A stretch of 64,000 nt of DNA from Topomyia yanbarensis (lineage: Eukaryota; Arthropoda; Insecta; Diptera; Culicidae), in the NCBI RefSeq assembly GCF_030247195.1, contig NC_080672.1, positions 366,350,271-366,414,270 on the forward strand, in the 5' to 3' direction. The notes beneath the pieces were generated by a model that saw only the letters and a list, made by a program, of their open reading frames with translations, was not told the origin of the DNA and did no database searches. How positions within the stretch are numbered: position 1 is the first letter of the stretch; each line of letters starts with the position of its first letter. Both the position numbers and the translations under genes were made by a program. This document shows, one piece after another, positions 22,321 through 34,689 of this stretch.

Positions 22321-22745
22321 CAAAGAGAATAGTGAAAGAGACGCAGAGTGAAAATCAGTCAAAACGGCAACACTCCCTTTACAATGATTTCAACACTAGA
22401 ATTTGGCAACCGTTTCCAAAGGCAGCACTTTAAATGACTCCTATTATATTTTGAAAACAAACCTTTTGTCGATCGTTGAATTTGTATATCAAACGATGTG
22501 CATTTCGAAACAAAGGGATGAAATAATTCTAAAACTTGTTTTTACTCACACATAGACTCTAGAATGCACCTTACAATCACGATTGCACTAAATTCTGACG
22601 AAAATTCAAATTTTTTTTTGATAGATTTACAATACGTATCTCCTCCAACTCAGGCATGAGTAATGTTTATTTACATTGCACGATTGGTCTGCTCAATAAG
22701 GTATTTTTGGCTTCACACTATTCGTCTCTTTTCCTATTCTCTTTG
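22321..22745. mobile_element. hAT-type MITE, 425 bp
   Basis: Terminal inverted repeats begin CAAAGAGAATAG and extend about 30 bp with few mismatches. An 8 bp direct duplication ggcagagt flanks it (22313-22320 and 22746-22753). Both features fit the hAT superfamily. There is no coding capacity. Confidence 0.82.
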
Positions 22746-22892
22746 GGCAGAGTGACATCGACTATAATGCCCTGTGGTTTTTAGCGAGAGTTGTGCTATG
22801 GATTCACCGCTAGTACAAGGCTCCCTCGTTTCCCTCCACAGCAGCCATAGCCCCAACGGCGAGGCCAGTCAAGCCTCTACAGGATTAAGGTG

Positions 22893-25800
22893 CTAAATAT
22901 CCATATTAATATTTTTAAGAAATTTACATACTTCCAACAGGGTATCAATATTTTTGTCATTGAACAAATCAGTTAAACTACGAAATCGGCAATCGAACGA
23001 GTATTTCGATCTAGTCGTTCCAAACCTTACGCAATGCAACACAATATGCTCTCCGGTTTCGGGTTCGTTACAGATTTCACACATTTCATCATCAACTAAT
23101 TTCATTTTAGCTTTCCAAAATTTTGACCAATCGTGTCCTGTGATAAGTCTATTCAGCAGCCTTACATTTTGATTACTCAAATTTTTATTAAAGTACCATG
23201 CCACTTTATTTACTGTTTGTTGAAATTTATAAAAAGTTTTTCCTTTTTCAGATGAATAATCTCGGTACCACAGATTCGTATTTTCAATTGATTTGATCTT
23301 GAATAACCCGAAAGCGTCTGATAGTAATATGCTATTGGACATGGTTATGGACCCGTTGATTGCTGATTTGGCAAGACTATCAGCTATTTCATTCCCTGCA
23401 ATATTCGTATGGCTAGGAATCCATTGCAATGCTACATTCCATTTGGCTGCTTTCAAGAGTATGTGGTTTACAAGTTGTGGTGTTTTTCCAGATTGTTGAA
23501 ATGTCCGGAATCGATAATCAAGCATGAGGATTTCGAGTCTGTATAGACTACTGCTAAATTTATTTGTTCTTCATCTATTATAGTAAGTGCCTTATCTATG
23601 GCTAAAAGTTCTGCCGTTGTGATGCATGTTTCTGTTTCCAATTTATAAGAATATCTTCTATTATTATAAGCATTGTATATTTCAATTCCACAAATTTTAT
23701 CGATTTTAGAAGCATTTGAGGACATAACTGTGTCTAATTGTGAACAAATATTGATTTTGGGTAGTGTACTGTTGACGGCTGTAAGTGGCGATATAGATTT
23801 GAAAATTTGTTGTTCTTTAATAAAGAGTGATTCTAGATACGTTAATTTTTCGCTATCTGTTTCGTCTTTTAAAGATAATAACTGTCTTGCAACTATATTT
23901 TGGTAATTGAATGATCGGGCTATTTCTTTATATGTAACTAATTCGTGTCTATTGTTTAAAGTTTCACAAGCGGCAACGGCAATCAGGGAATTTAAGGGAG
24001 TAGTTTTGGTGCAACCGGTAATCATACGCAAGCATTGGTTATTTACCGTACTTAACAATTTTTTGTTGGATTTACTTGCATTGTTAAATATGGAAGCTCC
24101 ATATTCGATTACACTTCGAAATATTGCTTTGTAAATTAAAATCATAGTTTGTGGGTGGGCTCCATGTTTTAATCCACCGATTACTTTGATCATATTTAGC
24201 CTGTCAATAATTTTTAATTTTGTATTTTTTATGTGTATTCCGAAACTCATGTATCTGTCTAAGGTTATTCCAAGATATAGGTGAGATTTAACTGTTTCAA
24301 TTTTTATGTTATTTATGTTTAAATTTAATTTTCCTATTTTGAAAAAGAATTACTTTTGTTTTACTAGGGTTAATACTAAAATTTAATGTTTCCAATTCTA
24401 CAGAAATTATATTTATTGCATGCTGTGTTTTATTGTTTAGTGTTTCTAAGTTTTTTGCTTTTATTACTAAAGCAAAATCATCCGCGTACTGTACTAGTAT
24501 AGCGTCGTCTTCGATCATGCTATGTAGGGCGACAGTATACACATTAAATAACGTAGGTGATAGTACATCACCTTGTGGTAACCCGTTAGAAACAAATCTT
24601 TCAATTGTTTGGTTTTTCAAATCGAACGTAATTTTTCTGTTTTTTAAAAATTTAACTATCCAGGACGTTATTACACCAAAGTTTATCAAAACATGTTCGA
24701 GTATATCTGTCTTAACAGCGTTAAATGCGTTGGATAAATCTATAAATACTACGTCCGTCAACAACTTGTCTCGTTTATTTCGTTTGATTATGTTTACTAA
24801 ATAGTTTGAACATGTGATGGTTGACATATTTTTACGGAAGCCAAAGGACGTATCTGGAATTAAATTGTTATCTTCTAAAGTTTTTTGTAATTTAACCAAA
24901 ACTGCTGAGTTAATGATTTTTGTGAGGACTGGTACTAATGATATTGGTCTTTGACCCTCGATATTTGACGGTTCTTTACCTGGTTTTGGGATTGCTACAA
25001 TTTTAATGGTCTTTAGAGTCATCGGTAAATAGCAGTCCTTCCAAATGTCATTGAGATGCTTTATAATTGTAGATTTCGTTGCTGGTTGCAGTTGTCGCAA
25101 AGTTGAATAAGATATTTTATCTATCCCTGGCGCGGACCTTTTCTTTTTTAAATTTATTATGTCATTAAAACTTTCAAGATTAAGAATGTTTCCTTCCGCA
25201 CGAAAAGTTGAATCGCCCGTAAAATATGGTTCATTTTTGCCAAAATGTTTATCGAGAAAGGAATTTGCCATGGACTTATCTTCTTGAATTATTTTATTAG
25301 AAACAAATTTTCTTCGTTTTCCTGTTAATCTACCGATTTTAAGCCAGAGTTCATTTGATGACATTGTTGGATTGATTTCTTCTACGAACGATTTGAAATT
25401 TTCATTTTTTGCTTCCTTTTTAAGTTTGTTGAATTTAGCTTGAGTTCTTTTACATTGTATTAAATTATCAATAGATGAGTTTTTATTGAATTGGGTTCGA
25501 GCTTTGTTTTTTTCCTCCCATGCCTGAGACAATTTTTTCGTCCACCAATGTTTCGGTGCATGCTTGTTGCGAATTTTGTTTCTCTCATATATATTTGCTA
25601 TAGAGTCTTGAAAATCCTGCACACTTTTGCAATTATCCGAAGTTAAGCATTTAATATCAGGGTTAATTTTTTTGAGATTATACACATATTTTCTCTCGTC
25701 TGTTCTATTGTGGTTAAAGTTCATTTCAATGATAAGATGATGGCTTCCAATCCCATATTCAAGGGTTTTCCAATCCAAATCTGAGAACAGGTTTGGTGTA

Positions 25801-26396
25801 CATAAACTAAGATCTATTGCCGTTGATTTTCTATTCAACTGAACTGGAATAAATGTTTTGGATTTATCGTTTAGAAGAATTAAATTGCTATCGTTTATTA
25901 AGTTCATTACTATTGCTCCTTTCGCATCTGTAAAGTCATTGCCCCAGGCATAGTGGTGGGCATTAAAATCTCCTCCGATCAACACTCTGGAATAAGGCTT
26001 TACCAAATCAAAAATTTTTGAAATATCCGACTCTAACTCGGTTTTTAGAATTGAGGGCGCTATATACAATGTGACCATAACCATGTCCAAAGCATATACC
26101 TCTATTGCTACTGCTTGAGTAGCGTTTGAGAGTACAGGCATCTTAATTGTTTTATAACCTATTTCGTGCTTAAGATAAATGGCACATCCACCGTAACCAT
26201 CTACCCTAGAATTTAAGAATCTGTGATAACGAGAGATGTTGTACTTGCTTGTTTGTTCTTGTGATTCGTGTGTCCACGTTTCCGATAAGAAGGCTACTGA
26301 ATAGTTTTCCACAGTCAATACTCTCTGTAACTCATCCTTATTTTTTGAGAGGCTCTGTATGTTGCACTGCAAAAATCTGAAACGATCCATAAACAA
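22893..26396 (-). pseudogene. I-clade ORF2: endonuclease, reverse transcriptase, RNase H (frameshifted)
   Basis: The start at 26396 leads into the endonuclease (RFLQCNIQSLSKNK, SETWTHE, LIGGDFNAHHYAWG, GSHHLIIE). RT follows with PKPGKEPSNIEGQRPISL, LPQGDVLSP and the catalytic YADDFAL. RNase H at the end has VVYTDSKSS and LQWIPSHTNIAGNEIAD, then a Cys/His tail (CEICNEPETGEHIVLHC). The frame changes near 24320 and near 23500, so three segments (26396-24309, 24250-23468, 23525-22893) make up one former protein of about 1150 residues. It would perform target-primed reverse transcription. Confidence 0.9.
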
Positions 26397-26444
26397 AGAA
26401 AAATCTAAAAAATCGATTTCGTATTTCCTGTGGTTACTAATGAT

Positions 26445-27735
26445 TTATGCTATAATGCTATCTAAATTGAAAAACTTTTTAGAATACTCTTTTATCTTTT
26501 CCTGAAGCTCTTCTGTGACCCCGGAGCATTGGATCAGGGCTGTGTAGAAGTTTGCGAGTTCACCTCGTACGTTGCGATTCGCCGTTTCCTGGGCGTCTTC
26601 ATTGGCTTTCCTGACAATGTTGTCCCAGCGTTCTTTTTCGCTAACAGCGAAGGAATTGTTCAACCCAGTTCCTTTTGATGTTCCTTCTGTATCAGGATTT
26701 TTTGTTGCGATTCTATTAGCCGTGCTTGTAACTGACTTCTTGATAGCGCCCAAAGATCGTTCCTCTGTTCTGTTGCTATTGTTGCTTCTTTGCTGTTGTT
26801 GATTGTTTCGCATTGTGTATCTTCCTGTCGTCATTTGAGCAAACGTGCTTGGTAGTGACGGAAACTCAGCGATATTGGCCAAAACGTCGTACTGATTCTG
26901 TGTTGTTATAGGGGTAACAAGCTCGCTTGCCTCTACGTATGTCAAGTTCTTCTTAGACATCATTGTTTTAATGCTTATCTCTCGCTGGCGGGCAGGGCAG
27001 TTGGGGTCCGTCGAACGATGATCCGATTTACGACAATGAAGGCATTGCACTTCATTTGGGCACTGGTCTTGTGCAATCCCTTTTTCGATTTGCAGCTTTC
27101 TTCCTTGTGTCCGAAGCGATGACAATTGGTGCAGAAGACAAATCGAGAACGTACGGTTGAATTTTTACCGACGTCCCAAACACTTTCATTTTTTCCGGCA
27201 AACCGCTTGCACGGAATGTAACACTTACTCGGTTCGAAGCAACTTTCCTTCCATTTACTCGATCCCATCTGTTAAGTCTGTACAGATTTACTATTGGATA
27301 TACGCATTCATAATCCTGTTCGATTTCTTTCATTTCAATATCCGTCGGAATCCCACCGATCACACCCGTAATACAAACGAGGTGTCGCGGAATGTACACC
27401 TTGTATTCTTTTTCCACCAGTGCATCATCGACAACCAGTAGATTTGCTTTGACCCAAGAGTTGAAAAACACGATAATTTTGTTTCGTCCTAGGTATTTCA
27501 GCTCAGTGATCGCGTTTCTGTATTTTTCCATTTTTCGCAGAATTGATCCAACCGAGAATTTGTTGATCCGTTTTGTATTGTCGTCCATTTCAATGTACAC
27601 TCGGAACGGTGCAGCATCCTCAGCTACATACATATAGGATTCACGTGGTTGATCATCCGCCATTTTGTTGGCGTCATTTTTATTCGAGACCTTTCCTTTG
27701 TCCGGGGGCAGAACGCGGTCCCCACGCGACGTCAT
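26445..27735 (-). pseudogene. I-clade ORF1 (gag-like) pseudogene
   Basis: ATG at 27735 opens a frame with an RNA-binding-like region (FRVYIEMDDNTKRINKF ... HLVCITGVIGGIPTD). After a frame change near 27130-27150 come zinc knuckles (CTNCHRFGHKEESC), and in a third frame CLHCRKSDHRSTDPNC and a Gln/Asn-rich tail to 26445. At least two frameshifts are needed. It ends 48 bp before ORF2, the usual tandem layout. Confidence 0.82.
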
Positions 27736-27964
27736 GTTTTTTTTTTTGTATCAAAAACTCTTTCTCTCGGTTTTTCTGTTCAATTCCCGTAAATTAAATT
27801 TGTATGCTCAATTCGCGCTTATTCCGCTCCGCAAGATGACAATTTTTATCCCGTAACAATTCGTTTAAATCACGACCCGAAACTAAACGAGAATAAAACC
27901 GTACGCACTCGGATATCGCTCCGCTCACGACGGCGTTAACCACTCGTAATGATTCGGACATCAT

Positions 27965-28290
27965 AGGGCTACCAGTTTATATGGGTGTTTGCTGTGTGAC
28001 CACACTCTTCAACCCGTAACTCCGGAACCGGAAGTCCGATCAATTAAAAATTCAATAGCGTCTTATGGGAGCGTTATACCGTTCATTTGAAACTGAGTTT
28101 GTGCAAATTGGTTCAGCCATTTCTGAGAAAATTAAGTGACATTATTTGACACACACATACATACACACAGACATTTTGCGATCTCGACGAACTGAATCGA
28201 ATGGGATATGACACTCGCCCCTCCGGGCCTCGGTTTGGAAATCTATTTTTGGAGTGATTGCATAGCCTTTCTTTATATGAGAAAGGCAAA
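27965..28290. repeat. Dispersed mosquito repeat with CA microsatellite
   Basis: Contains cccgtaactccggaaccgg, an (AC/AT) microsatellite near 28150-28170, and a conserved tail (ctccgggcctcggtttgg, ttctttatatgagaaaggc). A diverged copy lies at 21830-22190. No coding function seen. From 28300 to 28757 the sequence is unremarkable AT-rich spacer. Confidence 0.65.
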
Positions 28291-28757
28291 AACAATGTGA
28301 TTAGATGACATTAAAACTTTTTCAGCTGTTAAAAATTAGCTGTTACGTAACGTGATTTTAAATCTATTCGTACTGTCAGTAGATAGTAGATTAACCGGTC
28401 GATTATGGTGGAATTGGAATTCATTAGATTACTACTCGACTAACTCATGATAAGGGCATAAAAACCCACTGTAAAAAAACACTGAGGGAAAATTCCGGAT
28501 CACAGTGTTTGTGCCGGTTATTGATCAAAACAAAAAAAACTGTAGCTTTTAAAAATCAACCAATTCTTTCAGAATAACAAATTAAAAAAAATCGATTTGC
28601 CAGTCAGAAATTTTTACGGTACTCGAGACTTGTTCAGTGTGAATCTCACGAAAACCAATACAGAAACTTTATGATTTTTCCTTGTGTCAGATACATTCAG
28701 ACATTATCAGATACATATGGTAATAACTTAGTTCTATTATTGAGTGCCAAAAACCAT

Positions 28758-31070
28758 TCATGTCGTATTACTCGTATTCATCATTAGTCGCTTTTGCATT
28801 TCCTCCTCGAACTCCACCGGATGAACACTCTTTCGATGTGTATATTGTTTATTTTTGGTGAAGAATCGCTCGGGGCAATGATCGCAAGCATACAGATGAA
28901 CTCCAGTATGTTGCATCGCTGTATGTTCCTACAAAAAATCAATTCCGTTTTATTTGTTATTCGTGTGAAGTAGTTTCTAAACTCACCTTCATATGTCGTC
29001 TCATTCGGAACTTCTGATGGCAATAGCTACACTCGTACTTCATTGGGCTGTGAATGCGATGCTTGTGGACATTTAGCGCTTCGCGATTTCGCATCACTTT
29101 TCCACACAAATTACATTGGTGAATTTCTTCTAGTCCCGGTTCGATGTGTATGCGCCGCATATGTTTCGTGTGCTGATATTTGTTCGTCAACCACAGCGAG
29201 CAAACTGTACACTGAACTCGGTCCTCATGCCGGGTTCCCATGTGTCCTTTCATGTGTGCTTGAAAACATCGTTTATCCCGGAAACAACGAGCACATATTT
29301 CACAAACGAAGTCCTGCGCTTCACCGTGAATTGATAAAAGATGTTTCCAAAGTGATCCTGGAGACAACAGTTTGGGACATTTGGGGCATGGTACCGATAG
29401 GTGCGCCCGCCTTAGGTGTGCTTTCAGAAGAGTTCTATTGTGAAACATTTTTCCGCACGATTTGCACTCCTCTGGACATGTCTTATCCCGCAAATGGACC
29501 TCTCTCACGTGGTCACGCAGTAGCCGTTTAGAATTGCAGTTTTTGCTGCAGATATCACAGCGAAAGATTTCTGGATTCATGTGCCACTGCAGATGCTGAA
29601 CCATCAAATACTTTTTGTTAAACTTTTTATTGCAACACTTTAGATAGGGTTCCTCGTTGTGCACTGATTCAAAATGCTGTCGTAGGTCCCCGAAGTCATT
29701 GAATGATTGTTGACATAAATCACACGATAGATTGAAATGCTCTAGAATCAATTCATCGTCCGTGGGTTTCGCGCTCGAAGTTTTGACTTTTGGTTTGACA
29801 ATCGGTGTGGCACTTACTTCACGCGATTGTTTTGATGTGTGTACGTCTTTTTGATGTTCTCGTAAAACTCTTTTTGAACTGTAGCTTTTATTACAGATGT
29901 CACAACGGAACGCATCTGGATCAAGATGCAACTGAAGATGCTGAACCATTCGAAATTTTCTATAGAACTTCTTTTTGCAGCAATTTAAATAAGGTTCTTC
30001 ATTGTGAACCGAAACATAATGCTTTCGTTGTTCTTTGAAATCTTTTAGCGGCACCGAACAAAGATCACACGCTAGCTTATGATGCTGAAGTACCAACACC
30101 TCAGCGTCCGGTTCCGCTGGTTTCTCAGCTTTCTTCTCTATCTCAACAGGTTTGACCTTTACTTCATCTATCGATTGCTCTCGTTGGCTTTCTCTTGGTA
30201 AGCATACTTCTTTCATGTGCTCCCGAAGAACCTTTTTCGAGCTGTAGCTTCTCATGCAAATTTCACAGCGGAACGCATCCGGATTCAGATGTAGCTGTAG
30301 ATGTTGAACCATGCGGTATTTCTTATACAGTTTCTTATCGCAACACATTAAATAAGGCTCTTCTTTGTGAACCGACACAAAATGTTTGCGCATTTCTACA
30401 AAATCTTTCAGCGGAATTGAACACAAATCGCACGACAGTTTGTGGTGCTTAAGAACCATTTTATCAATCAAACTGTTGGTCATCTCACTACTAGCGCGAG
30501 GTCTCTTTTTTCTTAGTGTGTACCGTCTAGGTGATGCTTCCTCTTTTCCACTAACTGATTTATTTTGCAACGTCTCCGACGTACTGGCAATATCGTGATC
30601 TATTTCCGCTTCACCGACCTCCACTTCAAGTTCTTCTTTCAACTCGAATTCTTCATCCACGCATAGGGTGCCGTCTGACATGTTATCGACAGCAACCCAC
30701 TCAGTTTCGGGAAGCTCTTTTTTAATACATGCGTCCAGTTCAGTCGCATGGTCGTCGACCTCGTGTGTCAGTAAATTACAAAGGCTCTGCTGATTCTTCT
30801 GCACGTTCTCGGCATATTCATAGAACTCGAACACCAATTGTTTACAATTGAGACAAACAAGACTCGGTATTTGCGGGCTGCGGAAAATCTACGAAAGTTG
30901 TCCATGAACATGGGTATAGATGATCGCATTTATATTTGACTCGAAACTACAAAAATACTCACGGGAAAGTAAAATATTTTATCGATTTTCCGGCGCATTT
31001 CTTCGTCCTCTACTGCTATCGAATTGAGCTCGAAGTTTCCTCCCAAACATAAACGACATGTTCCAGACAT
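28758..31070 (-). CDS. ZAD C2H2 zinc-finger protein 2 with triplicated module (grauzone-like)
   Basis: Exons on the minus strand are 31070-30963, 30888-28987 and 28928-28758; introns of 74 and 58 nt are phase 0, and the protein is 726 aa. ZAD comprises CRLC in exon 1 and CLNC in exon 2. After a long acidic linker, an 85-residue module (CDLC, CCxKK, HLQLHLxPDAFRC, then a further finger) occurs three times, near residues 180-264, 300-386 and 416-503. The other two paralogues (15389-17061 and 39138-40878) have it once. Ordinary C2H2 fingers follow, and exon 3 holds CDHCPERF. In module 1 the final His of its last finger is replaced by Cys (REHMKEVC). Probable DNA-binding regulator; targets unknown. 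Confidence 0.9.
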
Positions 31071-31119
31071 TATCAGTTCCAATAATTTTGTTCGGACAAT
31101 ACACAATGTATAATGCAAC

Positions 31120-32065
31120 TATCACTTTTTTATTTTTCCGGCAATGTTTTCGGTATTACTCTTGAAAATGTGAAGTTCATCAATGTACCGATCAAAAACT
31201 TTATTTATATCATGAAATAGTTATTGAAATTTACATGTAGACTGTTTTATATATAAAAATCAATTTTCCACTTGTTTATCTCGTTAAATTCTAACAGAAT
31301 GTAAAAAGTCCAAAACAAATCAAAACGACCGTGTGGCCAAATTATATAATTCAGTGTATCGGTACACACTACCAAAAAAGAACACAAGGCTAACATTAAA
31401 TGTACCCAGAATTTATGTCGTTTTTGCTTGAAGCGAAACTGAGTCAGTTCCCGAATAGAAATGCACAGTAACAAAACCATGATTTTCACTGTGACAGTAC
31501 AGTAATTTTACAACAATTTACAGTAAGTTTTAGTGTTATGCTACAATACAAAAACAATAAACTTTAACGTTTTTACAGAAAATTTCAATGTAAAATAGAC
31601 TTTTACAGTGAAAAAGGGGGGTGGTTATGTATCTTAACATTAAAAAAATCATTTTTTCTCCATACATTTTTTCTCGGAAACAGTAAAATTTAATGTGAAT
31701 GCACTGTATCAGTTTATTTCTGAACAGTGAAATTTATTGTTACATGAAATTTTATTGTAAATCTACTGTGAGAACTTGGCATCGAACAATTTTGAAACAG
31801 TAATAACTATAATATTTATTGTTTTGTGATTGTTTGTAGGGTAAATGCTATTGTAAAATTCTATCCGGGTTTCTAGGTCAGTTTTAACCCCAACTGCTGT
31901 CAAAATGTATGAACTGACAGCGGTTGGGGTTAGAACCTGACTCAGTTTCGAGGTCAAGCAAAAACGCCTAAAAAATGTCTCATTCGTAAGCAGAAACCCA
32001 GTAAGTCCAGTCGGAAAATAAGCCGGAACTCCAACAAAACATCAACCGAAGTGGATCAGCGTAAA
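31120..32065. repeat. AT-rich spacer with a degenerate palindromic repeat
   Basis: Between about 31480 and 31770, phrases such as acagtaattttac, acagtgaaatttattg and ttttacagtga recur in both orientations. This looks like a decayed MITE. At 31880-31950 a second short inverted pair (ggttttaaccccaactgctgtca with tgacagcggttggggttag) is seen. No gene. Confidence 0.55.
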
Positions 32066-32068
32066 GGC

Positions 32069-32790
32069 TAGAGGCTACTGTATACCTCGGAAATTTGTTC
32101 ACGGGATTTGGGCCGGGATTTTGTAGCGGATTTTTGTCACGGAAAATTCTCCACCGTTTTCTCTCCAAACTGTCAAAGTAAAACTTCTGCTGCTTCTAAA
32201 AAATAACAGTTACCTCAGAACAGTTTTCGGGCGAAAGGTGTTGCGTACCATCTATGGTGCGTTGCATCAGCTGCTGGAAGAACCCTCCATCGCGCATACC
32301 GCAAAAATAGGACGTTTGCGGTGGGCTGGACACGTCGTAAGAATGTCGGACGACGACCCGGTGAAGATGGTTCTTGAGTGCCTATAGACGACCCTAGAGG
32401 AACAAGAAGACGGGGCGTACAACGAGCACGGTGGATCGACTAGATAGAGGACGACCTGCGGACCCTTCGAAGACTGCGAGGCTGGCGACAAGCAGCAATG
32501 GACCGAGTGGAGTGGAGACGGCTTCTGCATACAGCAAGAGACAACATGGCTCTACCCTGAATGGTAAGGTAAGTACTTCATAACAGCACAGATTTTTAAA
32601 TGTAATAAAAACATCATTTTTCCTTTCGGAAACAATTCATGTTGAATTGTTTCCGGCCGGAGAATTTTCAAAATCCGTGACGTTTTCCAGAATTAGGTTT
32701 ACACTTCGAAAATCTTTATTTTTTTGTGTAGACTTTTTTCCGTCGCGAAACGAAACGAAAATCCATCTCCTATTTGAAATGCAACTGTCA
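32069..32790. repeat. Second copy of the 12.1-13.3 kb fold-back family, interrupted
   Basis: Left part 32069-32230 (aggctactgtatac, gggccgggattttg, cttctgctgcttctaaaaa) and right part 32576-32790 (cggaaacaattcatgttg) match the family at 12100-13350. The RTE fragment at 32231-32575 lies between them. Confidence 0.65.
32231..32575 (+). pseudogene. RTE-type retrotransposon 3' tail
   Basis: The plus strand reads a C-terminal block typical of RTE-like elements: KVLRTIYGALHQLLEEPSI, then RWAGHVVRMSDDDPVK, and after frame changes an Arg/Trp-rich end. It finishes in short GGTAAGGTAAGTA units, a usual style of RTE 3' tail. Only the last 115 or so codons are present, as expected from 5' truncation. 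Confidence 0.65.
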
Positions 32791-32814
32791 AGATAAAACT
32801 TCTGCTTGAACTTG

Positions 32815-32990
32815 TCCACTGGAATACAGACAGAGAAAGAATTACCGGAACGGTGAGAATGAAGAAACGGTGAAAATTCACCTTTTTATTGGAAACACTG
32901 AGAAAAGATATGTCCTCGAGCAGGAATCGAACCTGCGATCTCGTAGTCTCTAGTTGGGTGCGTTAACCACTCCGCCATCGAGGAACTGTG
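32815..32990 (-). repeat. tRNA-derived SINE-like repeat, copy 1
   Basis: On the minus strand a 72 nt tRNA-like head (32984-32913) has a perfect 7 bp acceptor stem (tcctcga/tcgagga), a perfect 5 bp T-stem (gcagg/cctgc) and A- and B-box-like sequence (tggcggagtgg, ggttcgattcc). It is followed by a body of about 100 bp that also occurs at 33378-33483. The would-be anticodon stem does not pair, so it is not a working tRNA gene. Confidence 0.65.
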
Positions 32991-33377
32991 ATGATGTCAT
33001 CACATATTCCCAACAGTATCGTGATCACCGCCACAGCCTTCAACACCTCCCAATTGACCTAACGACACCCAATGTCTCCTATAAGCAGATCATCACCTCT
33101 CCCTCTCATCGATCGGGCTATATATCTCTCGTTATCTATTTTTAGGTCCAGTGGACTGCGCTCAGGCTCGAGATATTTATTATCACTGTTTGCCTCTTAG
33201 CTAACTCAGTCGCCGCCAGACTCTGGCAGTGGGTAGAGCTATGCAGAGGCATGTTGATGTCTGCTCTCAAAGCCTATCGGCAGATGCTAACGATAAATCC
33301 AGTCGTTGATGGAATTTATATATCCCTTGTTTTGACGTGAGTGTTTGTTTTTTCCTTTTTCAAGACTTTTTATGAAC

Positions 33378-33510
33378 GTGTCCACTGGAAAGCAGACAGA
33401 GAAGGAATTACCGGAACGGTAAAAATGAAGAAACGGTGAAAATTCACCTTTTTATTGGAAACACTGAGAAAAGATATGTCCTCAAGCAGGGATCATCTCG
33501 ATTCGGTAGA
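33378..33510 (-). repeat. tRNA-derived SINE-like repeat, copy 2 (partial head)
   Basis: Positions 33378-33483 repeat 32815-32920 almost base for base in the same orientation. The head then follows with a deletion of about ten bases and fades near 33510, so it is a degenerate copy. Confidence 0.65.
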
Positions 33511-34680
33511 TGTTGTGAAGGGGCGATCTGCCAACGATTGATAAATTTCTGGCTGTTCTGTAAAGTTTTACTGATTTTTTTAGCCGTACTGAGTTATGTT
33601 AAAATTGGGGAACTATCCGGTAACTAATGAAAATGAGATCGGTAATTTTATATTGGAGAATTAAGTTTCGATAGCGCATTATGCGGAGTACGTCATTTCA
33701 TTCGTAAATAGCGGAATTGTTAATTACTTCTCAAACACCGTGACAAGCAGAAAGTTAGCAAAAGTTGTGCAAAGCGGAATCGATTCTGACAGTTCGGTCT
33801 GCATTTTGCGCGATTTGTTCGAGAATTCTAGCAGAATTCGCTCAAATGCAACAACCGTTTCTGACAGAAGTGGTTAAACTAACCGATGCTGCTCGCTTTT
33901 AGCTAAAATCCAGCCAGGAATGTACGGATTTCTGTACGCTACCTGCCTCATCTTTATCAGCTGTTTTGCTCGTTTCGTGCTAAATTCTACCAGATTCGTT
34001 AGTTGGACCGACTGATAGATGTCAAAAACTCTCCAAAGGAGACGTGAGTAGTATAATTGGGTCATTAAATGAGAAAAAAAGTCGTTTTTTATTACTTACA
34101 TCGATAAAGCTGATTTTCGTGATAGCAACAATATTTTTTTCCAACTCAGGAAACGTGATTAATATATTAATATTAATATATAATATTAAAATTTAAAATA
34201 AAGAAATATGTTGACAGTCTGGATTTGACACTATAGGAAGGATTTGACATATCGAATTTCACGACAAATGATGCCCTGTCAGAAAAAAGGCATGTTTTCT
34301 CGGTTTTCCCGCAGGGTTATTTTTATTTGATATAAACACCATACATTGCATATAGTTTTTTTCATTTTGGGTGTTGTCCTGATAGGCCAGATGTAAACAA
34401 CTGCAGTTTTCCTATGTATTGCTTGTGGCAGTAAAAACTGGATTCTAACCACACTGCGCACTTACTATTCTTCTATTGAATTCTTCTCATAGACTGGTTA
34501 GCTCGACTGGTCTGTCCATGAAAATACCATCTCTATCACTTGAAATACATGTGATTTGACAGCTCGCAGTTTTCAGTAGCAGTTTGATCACTCGCACTTC
34601 GAAAGTGCGGAGTCCAGGTTGGTGGGAAGTGCGCAATATGGTTGCCAAGATTACATTAGATTTCCCGCGTGTTTTTTGAA
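33511..34680. repeat. Spacer with a partial copy of the 38.2 kb MITE
   Basis: Positions 33741-33993 match 38264-38522 (gcaagcagaaagttagc ... gctaaattctaccag). Positions 33993-34060 then match part of the 35477-35753 element in inverse orientation. The rest is AT-rich and non-coding. Confidence 0.65.
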
Positions 34681-34689
34681 AAGGGCCAA

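Larger units (their letters stand above)
22755..27960 (-). mobile_element. I-clade non-LTR retrotransposon, near full length, inactive
   Basis: On the minus strand a 5' UTR (about 27736-27960) precedes a zinc-knuckle ORF1 and an ORF2 with endonuclease, reverse transcriptase and RNase H, the domain order of I-type elements. The 3' UTR runs to about 22755, next to the hAT MITE at 22321-22745. Frameshifts in both ORFs make it inactive, but they are few, so it is moderately young. The exact 3' tail is not resolved. Confidence 0.85.

Noticed and set aside
32913..32984. Functional tRNA-Ser(AGA) gene
   Set aside because: The anticodon stem does not pair and the long variable arm of tRNA-Ser is missing; it belongs to a repeated SINE-like unit.
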